Shown: positions 34,001 to 43,135, counted from the first letter of the stretch. The stretch is 64,000 bases of DNA from Paenibacillus eucommiae (GCF_017874215.1 NZ_JAGGLB010000003.1:372001-436000), one strand, 5' to 3'. The notes: a model not told the origin generated them from the sequence alone. Program-made: numbers and translations.

Positions 34001-37000
34001 CTAAGGGTGCAGAATTTTCCATAAACGTGTTAGTGCCACAGCACTTTCAGCCCGGGTGATCTGTGCATTCGGCTCGAACCGATTGCCTTCCCGTCCCGTA
34101 AGAATGTTGTGATTGAAAGCTTCAAGCACAAATGGCTTGCCCCATACCGGGATTTCTTTATCATCGGCAAAAGATGTAGCCTCTTTACTATCAGCCTTCC
34201 ACTTCATAGCTCTTGCCAGCATCGCAGACATTTCTGTCCGGCTGATAGTCGCATTGGGACGGAAGGTTCCATCCGGATATCCATTCACAATTCCTTGATC
34301 AACTGCGTATTGAATTGCTGCCTTCGACCATGCCGGAATTGTATTTCCGTCTTTGAACGATATGGAAGCATTCTCCGCGTTACCTGGCAGGCTTAGGGTC
34401 CGAAACAGCATCAATGCAAACTGAGCCCGTGTTACTAGACCATCCGGATTGAAGGCATGCTCTGAAACTCCATTAACAATACCTGCTTCTGCAGCCTCAC
34501 AGATGATAGCTTTACCCCAGTGGCCGCTAATGTCTTTGAATGGGCATCCTGATTCTAGAGGATTGCCTACATTCGGATCAGTAGGTTTTACCCCTGTTGT
34601 TTCTTCAGGAGGCTTCACTTCTTTTGCATTGCGAACAATCGTAATGCTGTAATTTTTCACAGTACCATCTTCTGCTTTTACTGAGATAGAAATAACATTA
34701 CTTCCTTCTTTCAGCCTGAAAGACTTCGAACCTTTAACCGTCTCACCACCAATGGTAACGATAGAAGCAGCGTCATCGGCTGCAAGCTGAATGCTTACAT
34801 CTTCCAAATCCGTTACAGCTGTATATTGCATCACTTCCGGCTTAAATGCCGGTGTCAATACAGCCTTGCTATCAGCTTGAATGCTCAACGAGCTAAGCGC
34901 AGCATTGTTAGACAGCTTCTTCGGAGGTGCAGTATAAGGTGGCGCTTCATCATCTAAAATGGTAACGTCAGCACTTCTCAGACTTCCTAACATTGCCTCT
35001 GAAATAGGTGAAGCATCAGATAAGTTTACTTTAAAAGTTCTATTTCCATTATAGGAGTAGTTATTAATGATAGGAACCGTCAATGACTTGCTAGTTTCAT
35101 TATTTTGAAAGACCAAAGTTCCTGTCACTGCTGTATAGTCCACGCCTGCGATAGCACTGCCATCTGAAGTCGTATAGACAACGCTTGTTACACCTGTACT
35201 GCTACCATCTCTGGTTACAACGAGAGTTACTTCTCCACTGCCACTATTCTCATTAACACTGACAGCAGTTGACTGCAGGTTCAGTTTCCACTTTGGAGGG
35301 ATGCTGTTAAAGAGTGTAATATGATCCGAGAAAGTGTTTGCTGCAACTACGTCTGATTTCCCGTCTTTGTTAAAGTCACCAACCGCGATGGATCTTGGGA
35401 AGTTACCAGTGTCGTAATGAACTGCTGCTTGAACTGTTCCATCGCCATTCCCCTGCAAAATAGCAACATGATTACTAAAAGAATTGGCAACCGCTATATC
35501 TGGCTTCTCGTCACCATTGAAATCTCCAATAGCTACAGAGTAGGGATCACTATTTAATTCGAGGCTATAGGTTACTGCAGGTGCGAGCGTTCCATCCCCA
35601 GAACCCAGCAAAATAGACACATCACCGGAGTTATAGTTGGCAGCAACCACATCCAGTTTCCCGTCCTTATTTAAATCACTAACAGCTAAGGATCTCGGAC
35701 TACTGCCAACACCGTAGTGGACAGCACTCTGGAACGTCCCATCCCCTTTACCCAGCAATACGGAAATGTTATTGGAGTTAGTGTTTGTAACCGTCAAGTC
35801 TGGATTTCCATCGGCATTTAAATCACCGACAGCAACTGCAGTAGGAGTACTTCCAGTATCAAAGTTAACGGCTGCCTTGAACGTTCCGTCTCCATTGCCT
35901 AGCAATACGGAAACATTATTGGAGGTTGCGTTTGCTACAGTCAAATCTAATTTTCCATCCTTGTTGAAGTCTCCAACCGCAACGGATACCGGTCTTACAG
36001 CAGCACCATACTGGACAGCAGCTTGAAAGGTCCCGTCCCCATTGCCTAGCAGAATTGAGACATCTTGAGAGGCGGAATTAGCGACCGCTAAATCTGCTTT
36101 ACCATCCGCATTAAAATCCCCCACCGCTACCGAGTAGGGCTTAGTACCAGTGCCATAATGGACGGCGCTCTGAAACGCTCCAGCTCCATCGTTAAGTAAA
36201 ATGGATACGTTGTTGGAGCCATTGTTTGCAACCGCTGCATCCAGATTACCATCGCCATTGAAATCGTTAACGATAACCGAGTACGGATCCATGCCTACAT
36301 CGTAGTTGGCTGCAGTCTTCAGCTTTCCATCTCCGTTACCACGAAGAATGGTTAGTTTATTGGACAGATCATCCGGCAGGTAGTTTGCAACGGCTACATC
36401 CAACTTTCCATCCGCGTCGAAATCAGCAGCGGCAACCGCATACAGAAACCCGTCAACAGCATAGCTGGCAGACGTTTGTAAGCGGCCAGCTCCATCACCC
36501 AGCAGCACAGAAACGTTAAACGAACCCGAGTTTGCAACGACTAGATCGAGCTTTCCGTCATTGTTGTAATCACCAACAGCTGCTGAGCTTGGATAACTGC
36601 CAACATCATATTGAACAGGAGGCAGGAATGTTCCAGATACGTCTCCAGTCCCCAGCATAAGGGAAATATCATCTGAACCATTGTTTACTACTACCAAATC
36701 GGCATTTCCATCTCCATTAAAGTCACCAATAACGGTAGACTGGGGGCGAGCTCCCACATTGTATTGGACTGGAGTCCCAAACGAGCCGCTTGAATCTCCA
36801 GACCCCAGCAAAATGGAAACATTATTTGAGGATTCGTTTGTAACGACGAGATCCAATTCCCCGTCCTTATTAAAGTCATTCAGATTTACAGATATCGGGT
36901 TGCTGCCAACGCCAAAGTCGTAGTAGACAGCTGCTTGAAAAGTCCCGGTCCCATCCGCGTTCCCAAGTAGAATAGAAACATTATTGGAGTTGTAGTTAGC

Positions 37001-37498
37001 TACAGCTAAATCAAGTACTCCATCTCCATTCAAATCTCCCGCGGCTGCATATGTAGGATTTGTACCTGAAGGATAGTTAACTGCCGCTTGAAAAGCCCCA
37101 TTACCATTTCCTAACAATATCGAAATATCACTCGAGCCATTGTTTACAACGGCCAAGTCCAGATTGCCATCTTTATTGTAGTCACCAATGGCTGCGGATT
37201 CGGGATTCGTGCCGACAGCAATTGTAGTTTCAGGGAGAAAATCCCCATTTCCATCATTGAGTAGTACCGAGATCGTATTTGAATCATAATTCGCAACGAT
37301 CATATCGGGCTTCCCATCCTTGTTGAAATCGCCAACAACTGCCGAATGTGGTTTACTCCCCACTTCATAGTTAGCTGCACTTTCAAATAATGGCATACCA
37401 TACGCTTGCATTGGCACTAACAACAGCATTAGGCTGATGGATCCTATCAACAGCTTCAATGGCATGCTCTTTCCGTTTTTTTTGTACATCTTCGTCAT
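34001..37498 (-). CDS. FG-GAP/VCBS repeat surface protein with Calx-beta and SLH domains
   Basis: A 1165-residue exported protein. A signal peptide (residues 1-34, ending near YGMP) leads into 14 tandem repeats of about 47 residues (about 38-740) of the pattern SVAVGDFNxDGKxDLAVANx then xSNNVSILLGNGDGTFQ. Each has a DxNxDGxxD calcium-binding loop of the FG-GAP/VCBS beta-propeller type. A Calx-beta domain (about 755-850), a cadherin-like beta-sandwich (about 875-965, ADDAAS...KAEDGTVKNYSI) and three SLH domains (FKDISGHWGKAIICEAAEAG onward) follow. The SLH domains anchor it to the secondary cell-wall polymer; the propeller repeats probably bind ligands or stabilise via calcium. Two full seven-bladed propellers would use exactly 14 blades. 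It is monocistronic. Confidence 0.9.
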   Translation of the reverse strand: MTKMYKKNGKSMPLKLLIGSISLMLLLVPMQAYGMPLFESAANYEVGSKPHSAVVGDFNKDGKPDMIVANYDSNTISVLLNDGNGDFLPETTIAVGTNPESAAIGDYNKDGNLDLAVVNNGSSDISILLGNGNGAFQAAVNYPSGTNPTYAAAGDLNGDGVLDLAVANYNSNNVSILLGNADGTGTFQAAVYYDFGVGSNPISVNLNDFNKDGELDLVVTNESSNNVSILLGSGDSSGSFGTPVQYNVGARPQSTVIGDFNGDGNADLVVVNNGSDDISLMLGTGDVSGTFLPPVQYDVGSYPSSAAVGDYNNDGKLDLVVANSGSFNVSVLLGDGAGRLQTSASYAVDGFLYAVAAADFDADGKLDVAVANYLPDDLSNKLTILRGNGDGKLKTAANYDVGMDPYSVIVNDFNGDGNLDAAVANNGSNNVSILLNDGAGAFQSAVHYGTGTKPYSVAVGDFNADGKADLAVANSASQDVSILLGNGDGTFQAAVQYGAAVRPVSVAVGDFNKDGKLDLTVANATSNNVSVLLGNGDGTFKAAVNFDTGSTPTAVAVGDLNADGNPDLTVTNTNSNNISVLLGKGDGTFQSAVHYGVGSSPRSLAVSDLNKDGKLDVVAANYNSGDVSILLGSGDGTLAPAVTYSLELNSDPYSVAIGDFNGDEKPDIAVANSFSNHVAILQGNGDGTVQAAVHYDTGNFPRSIAVGDFNKDGKSDVVAANTFSDHITLFNSIPPKWKLNLQSTAVSVNENSGSGEVTLVVTRDGSSTGVTSVVYTTSDGSAIAGVDYTAVTGTLVFQNNETSKSLTVPIINNYSYNGNRTFKVNLSDASPISEAMLGSLRSADVTILDDEAPPYTAPPKKLSNNAALSSLSIQADSKAVLTPAFKPEVMQYTAVTDLEDVSIQLAADDAASIVTIGGETVKGSKSFRLKEGSNVISISVKAEDGTVKNYSITIVRNAKEVKPPEETTGVKPTDPNVGNPLESGCPFKDISGHWGKAIICEAAEAGIVNGVSEHAFNPDGLVTRAQFALMLFRTLSLPGNAENASISFKDGNTIPAWSKAAIQYAVDQGIVNGYPDGTFRPNATISRTEMSAMLARAMKWKADSKEATSFADDKEIPVWGKPFVLEAFNHNILTGREGNRFEPNAQITRAESAVALTRLWKILHP

Positions 37499-37676
37499 CT
37501 CTCTCCTCTTAATAAATGTCTAGTGAAATCGCAGCTTAGAGGTATTTCTCCATATGCTATCTCTAGCAGAAGAATTATAGCATACTCTCCATAGTTTTTA
37601 ACCATTATTCAATTATTATTAAACATATATTTAAAGATATGATTTAGATATTACTATTTTGTGTCTTCGTCATAAT

Positions 37677-37746
37677 TGAGAACCATTCTCTATTAGTATA
37701 CTTTTTATATAAATATGTTGACTATGTATGTTTTTTTTAATACACT
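37677..37746 (+). promoter_or_regulatory. sodA promoter with Fur-like box
   Basis: TTGACT (37718-37723) and TACACT (37741-37746) are 17 bp apart, 40 bases before the sodA start. TGAGAACCATTCTCT (37677-37691) resembles the 15-bp Fur motif TGAGAATNATTCTCA, with two mismatches. Iron-responsive control is plausible but not certain. Confidence 0.55.
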
Positions 37747-37785
37747 AGGGCTGTAATTCACTTTCCGAAGGAGGAGTTTTTGAAC

Positions 37786-38400
37786 ATGACTTACCAGCTG
37801 CCCCCTCTGCCCTACCCTGCAAATGCATTGGAGCCTTATATCGATGAACAAACCATGCTTATCCACCATGACCGCCACCACAATACTTATGTAACCAACT
37901 TAAATGCTGCACTGGACAAATACCCGGAACTGCAAAAGAAAAGTGTTGAAGAATTAATCCAGGAGCTCGATCAGGTTCCAGAGGAAATCAGGACTGTCGT
38001 ACGCAATAACGGAGGTGGCCATGCCAACCACTCTTTATTCTGGGAAATTATCGCTCCTAATAAGGGCGGACTGCCTGGAGGTTCCTTAATTAAGGCGATT
38101 AACTTGCAATTTGGAGGATTCGAAGCATTTAAAGCAGAATTTTCAAAAGCGGCAATGGCCCGTTTCGGAAGTGGTTGGGCTTGGCTTAGCGTGGATAAGC
38201 GCGGTAATCTTAAAATTTCAAGCCTGCTTAATCAGGACAGTCCGATCATGGGCGGTTTAACACCTCTACTTGGTTTGGATCTTTGGGAGCACGCCTACTA
38301 CCTCACCTATCAAAATAAACGTGCGGATTATGTCGCTGCTTTCTGGAATATCGTTAACTGGAATGAAGTGGAAAAACGTTTTGATGCCGTAAACAAATGA
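37786..38400 (+). CDS. sodA: Manganese/iron superoxide dismutase
   Basis: A 204-residue cytoplasmic superoxide dismutase of normal length. The metal ligands are His27 (MLIHHDRHH), His in [13 protein letters not shown], and Asp and His of [20 protein letters not shown]. The GGGHANH and FGSGWAWL motifs favour the manganese type. The ATG at 37786 has AAGGAGGAG nine bases upstream, and is preferred to the TTG at 37780, which is too close. It heads a row of sodA, mrp and a 7Fe-type ferredoxin gene, linking oxygen stress to Fe-S protein upkeep. Confidence 0.95.
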   Translation: MTYQLPPLPYPANALEPYIDEQTMLIHHDRHHNTYVTNLNAALDKYPELQKKSVEELIQELDQVPEEIRTVVRNNGGGHANHSLFWEIIAPNKGGLPGGSLIKAINLQFGGFEAFKAEFSKAAMARFGSGWAWLSVDKRGNLKISSLLNQDSPIMGGLTPLLGLDLWEHAYYLTYQNKRADYVAAFWNIVNWNEVEKRFDAVNK

Positions 38401-38454
38401 TCTTTCACAAAGGTGCAACTCAGGTTGAAATGTACGATAGGCAGGTGCAGCCAG

Positions 38455-39591
38455 ATGGAAAAAGAACAGATACTTAGGGCAATTGCCCACATCCTTGACG
38501 AGGAAAGCGGCAAACCGTTAGTACAAATTGGACTCATTCGCGATATTCTTGTTACAGGCAATCATGTTGCGCTCACACTTCTTCTTCACACAGAGGACGT
38601 TTTGAAACAAACTTACATGCGAAATGAGATTATTGAAGCTCTAAATAAAGCAGCAGTTTCCGGCATTCATGTTCGCATAAAGATCATACCGAAGGATGAA
38701 TGGGATAAAATTGTTTCGAATCGCCTAGCACCTAGACCACTCTCAAAAGCCAGCTCAGAAGCGCTCTCTCCTATTCTGTCTCCAGAATCAGGTGTGCAAT
38801 TTATCGCAGTGGCGAGTGGCAAAGGCGGTGTAGGTAAGTCAACAGTAACCGTCAATTTGGCCTTGGCATTGCAAAGATCCGGAAAACGCGTAGGCATTAT
38901 CGATGCCGATGTATACGGTTTTAGTATTCCTGATATGCTCGGCATGGATAAAGTATCCTTAACCAACAAGAGTCGTATTGTGCCTGTTGAATTTATGGGT
39001 CTGCAACTCATATCAACCGATTTTTTTGTGCCTGACAACAATCCTGTCGTATGGCGGGGACCGATGCTTGGGAAGATGTTATCGACTTTTTTAAATGAGG
39101 TGGCCTGGTCGCCTATGGATTATATGTTGATTGATCTGCCGCCTGGAACAGGAGATATCGCTTTGCATGTACATCAGAAAATTCCCCATTGTGCGGAAAT
39201 TATCGTGACAACTCCTCACACTGCTGCAAGTCATGTAGCCGCAAGAGCGGGAGCAATGGCCAAGCAATTGAAGCATAGAATTCTGGGCGTAGTAGAAAAC
39301 ATGTCGTATTTTCAAGATGCTGATCAGGGTAAAAAACATTATCTTTTCGGACGCATGGGTGGAATCCAGCTTGCAGAAGAGCTGCAGACGAAGCTGCTGG
39401 CTCAAATCCCAATGATTTCTGTAGAAGCGGACGCTTCAGAACCTGCAGACTCGCCTTCGGTGTTTCATCCGGATACAAGAAACGGCGCTATATTCACCGA
39501 TTTGGCTAAACAAATTATGCAGCAGCTTTCAGATTCCGAGTCTGATTCCGCTTCCGCTTCAAATTCCGCTTCCGGGCAGATCAACAACTGA
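38455..39591 (+). CDS. mrp: Mrp/NBP35-family P-loop ATPase (SalA-like)
   Basis: A 378-residue ATPase. An N-terminal MIP18-like domain (about 1-85) is joined to a deviant Walker A (SGKGGVGKST, residues 121-130), a Walker B-type YMLIDLPPGTGD, and VVENMSYF. Classical Fe-S-carrier Mrp proteins have CPxC after ENMSYF; here the sequence is ENMSYFQDADQGKKHYLFGR with no cysteine, as in Bacillus subtilis SalA (from memory). An Fe-S carrier role is therefore uncertain. A Ser/Asp-rich tail (SDSESDSASASNSASG) closes the protein. The start at 38455 is 54 bases behind sodA. Confidence 0.88.
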   Translation: MEKEQILRAIAHILDEESGKPLVQIGLIRDILVTGNHVALTLLLHTEDVLKQTYMRNEIIEALNKAAVSGIHVRIKIIPKDEWDKIVSNRLAPRPLSKASSEALSPILSPESGVQFIAVASGKGGVGKSTVTVNLALALQRSGKRVGIIDADVYGFSIPDMLGMDKVSLTNKSRIVPVEFMGLQLISTDFFVPDNNPVVWRGPMLGKMLSTFLNEVAWSPMDYMLIDLPPGTGDIALHVHQKIPHCAEIIVTTPHTAASHVAARAGAMAKQLKHRILGVVENMSYFQDADQGKKHYLFGRMGGIQLAEELQTKLLAQIPMISVEADASEPADSPSVFHPDTRNGAIFTDLAKQIMQQLSDSESDSASASNSASGQINN

Positions 39592-39642
39592 ACCTAAACC
39601 ATCAGAATCTAAAACATCAGAACCTAAAAGGATGTGAACAAA

Positions 39643-39882
39643 ATGGCTTTTGTAATTATTGGAGGCTGTAGTGAAGAAAAAGCAGCTGATTGCGTGGACG
39701 TATGCCCTGTTGACTGCATACAGGAAGGTCCCGACCAGTATTATATTGATGCTGATATTTGCATCGATTGCGGAGCTTGTGAAGCTGCCTGTCCAGTAGG
39801 GGCGGTTGCCTGGGAAGATGATTTAAATGATGATGATAAAATCTACATGGAAAAAGCCGCAAATTTTTACAAGCAACAATAG
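39643..39882 (+). CDS. 7Fe-type ferredoxin
   Basis: A 79-residue ferredoxin. Cysteines at 9, 17, 21, 25, 40, 43, 46 and 50 follow the classic 7Fe pattern: 9, 17 and 50 should hold a 3Fe-4S cluster; 21, 40, 43 and 46 a 4Fe-4S cluster; 25 is free. Sequence marks are CVDVCPVDCI and CIDCGACEAACPVGA. The ATG at 39643 is nine bases after AAAAGGAT. It is 51 bases behind the mrp-type gene and likely co-transcribed. Its 3' end overlaps the minus-strand VOC gene's extended frame. Confidence 0.92.
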   Translation: MAFVIIGGCSEEKAADCVDVCPVDCIQEGPDQYYIDADICIDCGACEAACPVGAVAWEDDLNDDDKIYMEKAANFYKQQ

Positions 39883-40827
39883 AAAAAAAGAAATACACTT
39901 TCGGGCGTCCTTTGAGGAGCGTAGATGTGACGACAGTACGTGGGGAAGGGAGTAGGTGTGGGCTCTAGCCATTCCCTCCACAACGTACCACGTCACGAAC
40001 ACGCTCATCAAAGGACGCCTTAAAGCCTTTTTCTGATACAATCTCGAATGTGGCAAGTTTAACCGTGTAGGCAACTCTTCAGGAAATGTAGTTACTTTTA
40101 AGGAAAATGTATACTCATTTATCTTAAATGACAGTTCATCATCCCCCGCATAAACAATTTCTTTTTCTTCCAATCGGGCTTTGACTTTGTCAATATATTT
40201 ACGATCTGTCACTCCAATGCTTACGTTCATTGTTGGGGGTAGCGCGAACATAGATATGGGGATCCATCTTCTTTTCTTTGAGCAAATAACGGCATGTGCA
40301 GTTCCCCCAATAGCAAATGTAAAAAGATCAGATACCTTGCCAAGCTTGAAGTCGAACAAATTAACTAACAATTCCCTGAAACTAATTACACTGTCTACAG
40401 GAAACCCAATTTCTCTGAGATTAAGGATTTTTAGCATACCGCTTGGAATCAGTACTTCCTCTTTAATGTATGTATGAGTGATGATTTCCAGTAAGTTCCC
40501 GTCTCCATCGCGAAAGTATAGATTGCTTCCATGCTCAAAATTATCAATAGTTCTGCCATCCGGCCATGCCAACAGCGAAACACCTGCTTTTTCCAACAAG
40601 CTTACTACAGAAAGAAATTCAGAGAAGGGCACTTCAAAGGCAATGTGCGCAGGGATGAGGGGCTCGTAGACTTCCTTGAATGTAAGGATGAAAACATCCG
40701 TGGGTTGAAACTGTATTTCGTCATCTGATTGGTACACGATAGGGAACTGTAATTGTTCATGATAAAACTGCTTTACACCGTGGATAGAAACGGTTTGCAG
40801 TTGAAGTTGAGAAAAGTGGGTAATCAT
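39823..40827 (-). CDS. Two-domain VOC protein with C-terminus supplied by an element
   Basis: The first about 260 residues form two glyoxalase-fold units (ITHFSQLQLQTVSIHGVKQF, HIAFEVPFSEFLSVVSLLEK, NLYFRDGDGNLLEIITH, and a second unit from LNLREIGFPVD to KINEYTFSLKVTTF). The expected end is near position 40045. From there the frame continues through the interspersed element (residues about 264-315) and antisense through the end of the ferredoxin gene to a stop at 39823. The element appears to have been inserted at or near the original stop. Most of the catalytic fold is intact, so function may persist. The substrate is unknown. Confidence 0.8.
   Translation of the reverse strand: MITHFSQLQLQTVSIHGVKQFYHEQLQFPIVYQSDDEIQFQPTDVFILTFKEVYEPLIPAHIAFEVPFSEFLSVVSLLEKAGVSLLAWPDGRTIDNFEHGSNLYFRDGDGNLLEIITHTYIKEEVLIPSGMLKILNLREIGFPVDSVISFRELLVNLFDFKLGKVSDLFTFAIGGTAHAVICSKKRRWIPISMFALPPTMNVSIGVTDRKYIDKVKARLEEKEIVYAGDDELSFKINEYTFSLKVTTFPEELPTRLNLPHSRLYQKKALRRPLMSVFVTWYVVEGMARAHTYSLPHVLSSHLRSSKDARKCISFFLLLLVKICGFFHVDFIIII
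39895..40036. repeat. Interspersed element, copy 5 (short double-left-arm form)
   Basis: Unlike the others it consists of a left arm (39903-39950) followed by an inverted left arm (39968-40019), giving one large hairpin with about three quarters of bases pairing. The inner AAAGATTTGTTCC stem, the right arm and the TTAACGATG hairpins are absent. The last part GCCTTTTTCTG sits in the coding frame of the VOC gene. Confidence 0.75.
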
Positions 40828-41034
40828 GGACTTGTCACTTCCTTTCCTTTTTTATGGGTGCCATTGTAATGTTTAATTTATTATATATACATATTATATA
40901 CATATGTTTAAAAAGTGGCAATCTTTTCTAGTTCAAGATTCAAAACTTTCTATATAGAAATGTTGACTTTTCTGAATTTAATTCATACAATAATTTTTAC
41001 AGCTACAAATGTGTGAAAATAGGTGGTGGTGGCT

Positions 41035-41676
41035 TTGAAGAAAGATTCCGGTTTATCAACACGTGAGCAAATTGTGCAAATGCTGAAAACAAACGGTGAG
41101 TTGAGTACAAAAGACCTCACCGAACAGCTGGGTATCACAGGCATGGCCGTTCGCCGTCATATTGATGCCTTGGAGCGTGACGGATTAATAGAATCCCGCA
41201 CCCTGCGCCAGCCTATGGGCAGACCTACAGCTATATATAGCTTAACTGAAGAAGCTGACAGACATTTTCCCAAGAAGTATCATGCTATTGCCCTTGATTT
41301 GCTAGGTGAATTAGCCAAAGAAGCTGGGGAAAGTCAGGTCAACCATCTTTTCGATATGCGTAAAGAAACCCTCTATAACAAATATTCCGGATCCATGGAT
41401 CACAAAAATTTGGCAGAGAAGGTTTCCACGCTTGCAGATATTCAAAATGAAAATGGCTACATGGTCGAATGGCAGCAAAAAAATGAAAATGAATTCATAT
41501 TAGAAGAGCATAACTGCCCTATCTCTAAAATTGCCAACAAATACAATCATGCTTGCCAATGCGAGCTAGGATTGTTTGAAAACCTGCTGGATGCAGACAT
41601 TACCCGGACCGAATGCCTGGCAAAAGGCGGAAAAAAATGCGTGTATCTCATTCGTAAAAGAAATGAACAACAATAA
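41035..41676 (+). CDS. Winged-helix regulator with C-terminal cysteine cluster (SufR-like)
   Basis: A 213-residue regulator. The DeoR/ArsR-like winged helix (about 5-72: LSTKDLTEQLGITGMAVRRH, MGRPTAIYSLTEEA) is followed by an effector domain. Cysteines lie at 161, 174, 176, 194 and 202. The Cys161-x12-Cys174 spacing matches the CX12C described for SufR, an Fe-S-sensing repressor. TTG 41035 is the start, five bases after AGGTGGTGG. It is about 0.2 kb from a VOC gene and one gene away from the sodA-mrp-ferredoxin row, so a role in Fe-S or oxidative-stress control is likely, but the target is unknown. Confidence 0.78.
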   Translation: MKKDSGLSTREQIVQMLKTNGELSTKDLTEQLGITGMAVRRHIDALERDGLIESRTLRQPMGRPTAIYSLTEEADRHFPKKYHAIALDLLGELAKEAGESQVNHLFDMRKETLYNKYSGSMDHKNLAEKVSTLADIQNENGYMVEWQQKNENEFILEEHNCPISKIANKYNHACQCELGLFENLLDADITRTECLAKGGKKCVYLIRKRNEQQ

Positions 41677-41686
41677 AATTCCCTAA

Positions 41687-42190
41687 ACGCCTTGAGGCGT
41701 CCATTGATGTGAGTGCGTGTTCGTGAAGCTAGTGCTTGGGGAGGTAAGGAGTATGGGCTCCAACCGCTGTTAAAGATTTGTTCCCTGATTAGAATATAAA
41801 AGGTGGAACAAATCTTTAAATGCGGACGCTATCGCTTTTCCACCCATACCCCTTACCTCTTTCAGCTACAATCGTACAAACACCAAGCTCAAACGGACAG
41901 CCAGCAAGGGTTTTTCTCTTGGTTAGAGGAGATTTCCAGCGGACGCAGGAGCTGTAGAAGAAGAGCTCACGCAGTTGAGGAGGACCTGATGCTTTAACGA
42001 TGATTTTCATCGTTAAAAACATCAGGTCCTTTCCACATCCTTGCTTTAACGATGAAAATCATCGTTAAAATCCCTTTAAACCCACCTGAGAGATGAGAGA
42101 GCATTTGTCCTCTTTTAACGATGAATATCATCATTAACGTGACGGATTGACCTGGAACACTCGCTTTTACGATGGAAAACATCGTTAAGT
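41687..42190 (+). repeat. Interspersed nested-palindrome element, copy 6 (four hairpins)
   Basis: The longest copy. Outer stem arms 41741-41757 and 41843-41859 pair at 16 of 17, with the GGTAAGG version of the stem. The inner stem is perfect. Right terminal arm ends near 41920. Four TTAACGATG-type hairpins lie at 41993-42017, 42045-42069, 42115-42137 and 42166-42188. The first lies in a larger 50-bp palindrome (41981-42030) with outer arms AGGACCTGATG / CATCAGGTCCT. It fills the space between the convergent SufR-like and PfkB genes. Confidence 0.85.
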
Positions 42191-42226
42191 AGCGTACATG
42201 ATCATTTCGGCAGAGGGGGGCTGCGT

Positions 42227-43135
42227 TCACACTATCCTGACTTGACCTGCTATGCCGCCAGCCTTTGTGGTGCTCATTCCTCCACAATAGTTGCCTATAC
42301 GCAAGCATTCTTGTATGTCGTGCCCTGAGAGAAAAGCGTATACAAATCCGGCGTTGAAGCTGTCCCCTGCCCCTACTGAATCGATGGGCTGAATGTCTTT
42401 AAGAGGCTCCGCTCTAAAGTACTTTCCTCCATTATAAGCGAATGCCCCCTTGGCCCCTTCTTTTACGACAATCAATGGAACAAATTCTTTTAACACCTGG
42501 ATCGATTCTTCCACCGTCTCCTGCTTGGCTATCGCTTTTAATTCATTAACGTTCGGGAGGAAAATATCCACATAAGGTAAAATATCCCAAATGCCATCAT
42601 CCCAGGTTTCTTGAGGATCCCAGTTTGTGTCGAGACTGATAGTCATCCCGCTCTGTTTGGCCTTCTGAACGATATGCCGCAAATGAGGCTGCAATGACTT
42701 CATCAAATAATAGCTTCCAATATGCAAGTGCCTCGTGAGAGAAAACAATGTCTCCGGGATATTGTCGGGTCCGATCGCATCAATCGAACCGGTATAAGTA
42801 AGAATCGCCCTGTCATTGACATCGCAAAGAGCGATACCCAGTCCTGTTTTACAGCTCTTATCCTTTTTCACATAATCCATAATCATCCCTGATTCCTGGA
42901 GACGTGCCAATACAAGTTCACCAAAAGCATCATCCCCCACAAATCCGACACCTACCGTATTCAACTGCAGTTTGGCTGTCTGAGAAGCAAAAATGCAGCA
43001 GGAGCCTCCAAGCTCAATGGAATAATCGCCGACAAGCTGCTCGGCTTGCCCAAATCTGGGAACCACATCTCCACCGCAAATCAGCAAGTCCACACATACG
43101 TCCATGAAAGTAAGTACATCGTAAGGTTTGGTCAT
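42227..43135 (-). CDS. PfkB-family carbohydrate kinase
   Basis: A 302-residue ribokinase-type sugar kinase. The first motif GGSCCIFASQTAKL and the catalytic C-terminal motif PIDSVGAGDSFNAGFVYAFL (base Asp in GAGDSF) are clear, as is DTNWDP in the middle. The ATG at 43135 overlaps the stop of the SIS gene (ATGA), so translation is coupled; the longer start at 43162 has no ribosome site. It probably phosphorylates the sugar or sugar acid freed by the GH4 enzyme. It is the last gene of the GH4-SIS-PfkB operon. Confidence 0.88.
   Translation of the reverse strand: MTKPYDVLTFMDVCVDLLICGGDVVPRFGQAEQLVGDYSIELGGSCCIFASQTAKLQLNTVGVGFVGDDAFGELVLARLQESGMIMDYVKKDKSCKTGLGIALCDVNDRAILTYTGSIDAIGPDNIPETLFSLTRHLHIGSYYLMKSLQPHLRHIVQKAKQSGMTISLDTNWDPQETWDDGIWDILPYVDIFLPNVNELKAIAKQETVEESIQVLKEFVPLIVVKEGAKGAFAYNGGKYFRAEPLKDIQPIDSVGAGDSFNAGFVYAFLSGHDIQECLRIGNYCGGMSTTKAGGIAGQVRIV

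Noticed and set aside
34001..37498. CRISPR-like or satellite DNA repeats
   Set aside because: The regular repeats every about 140 bases encode the FG-GAP protein repeats. They are codon-level repeats without constant spacers.
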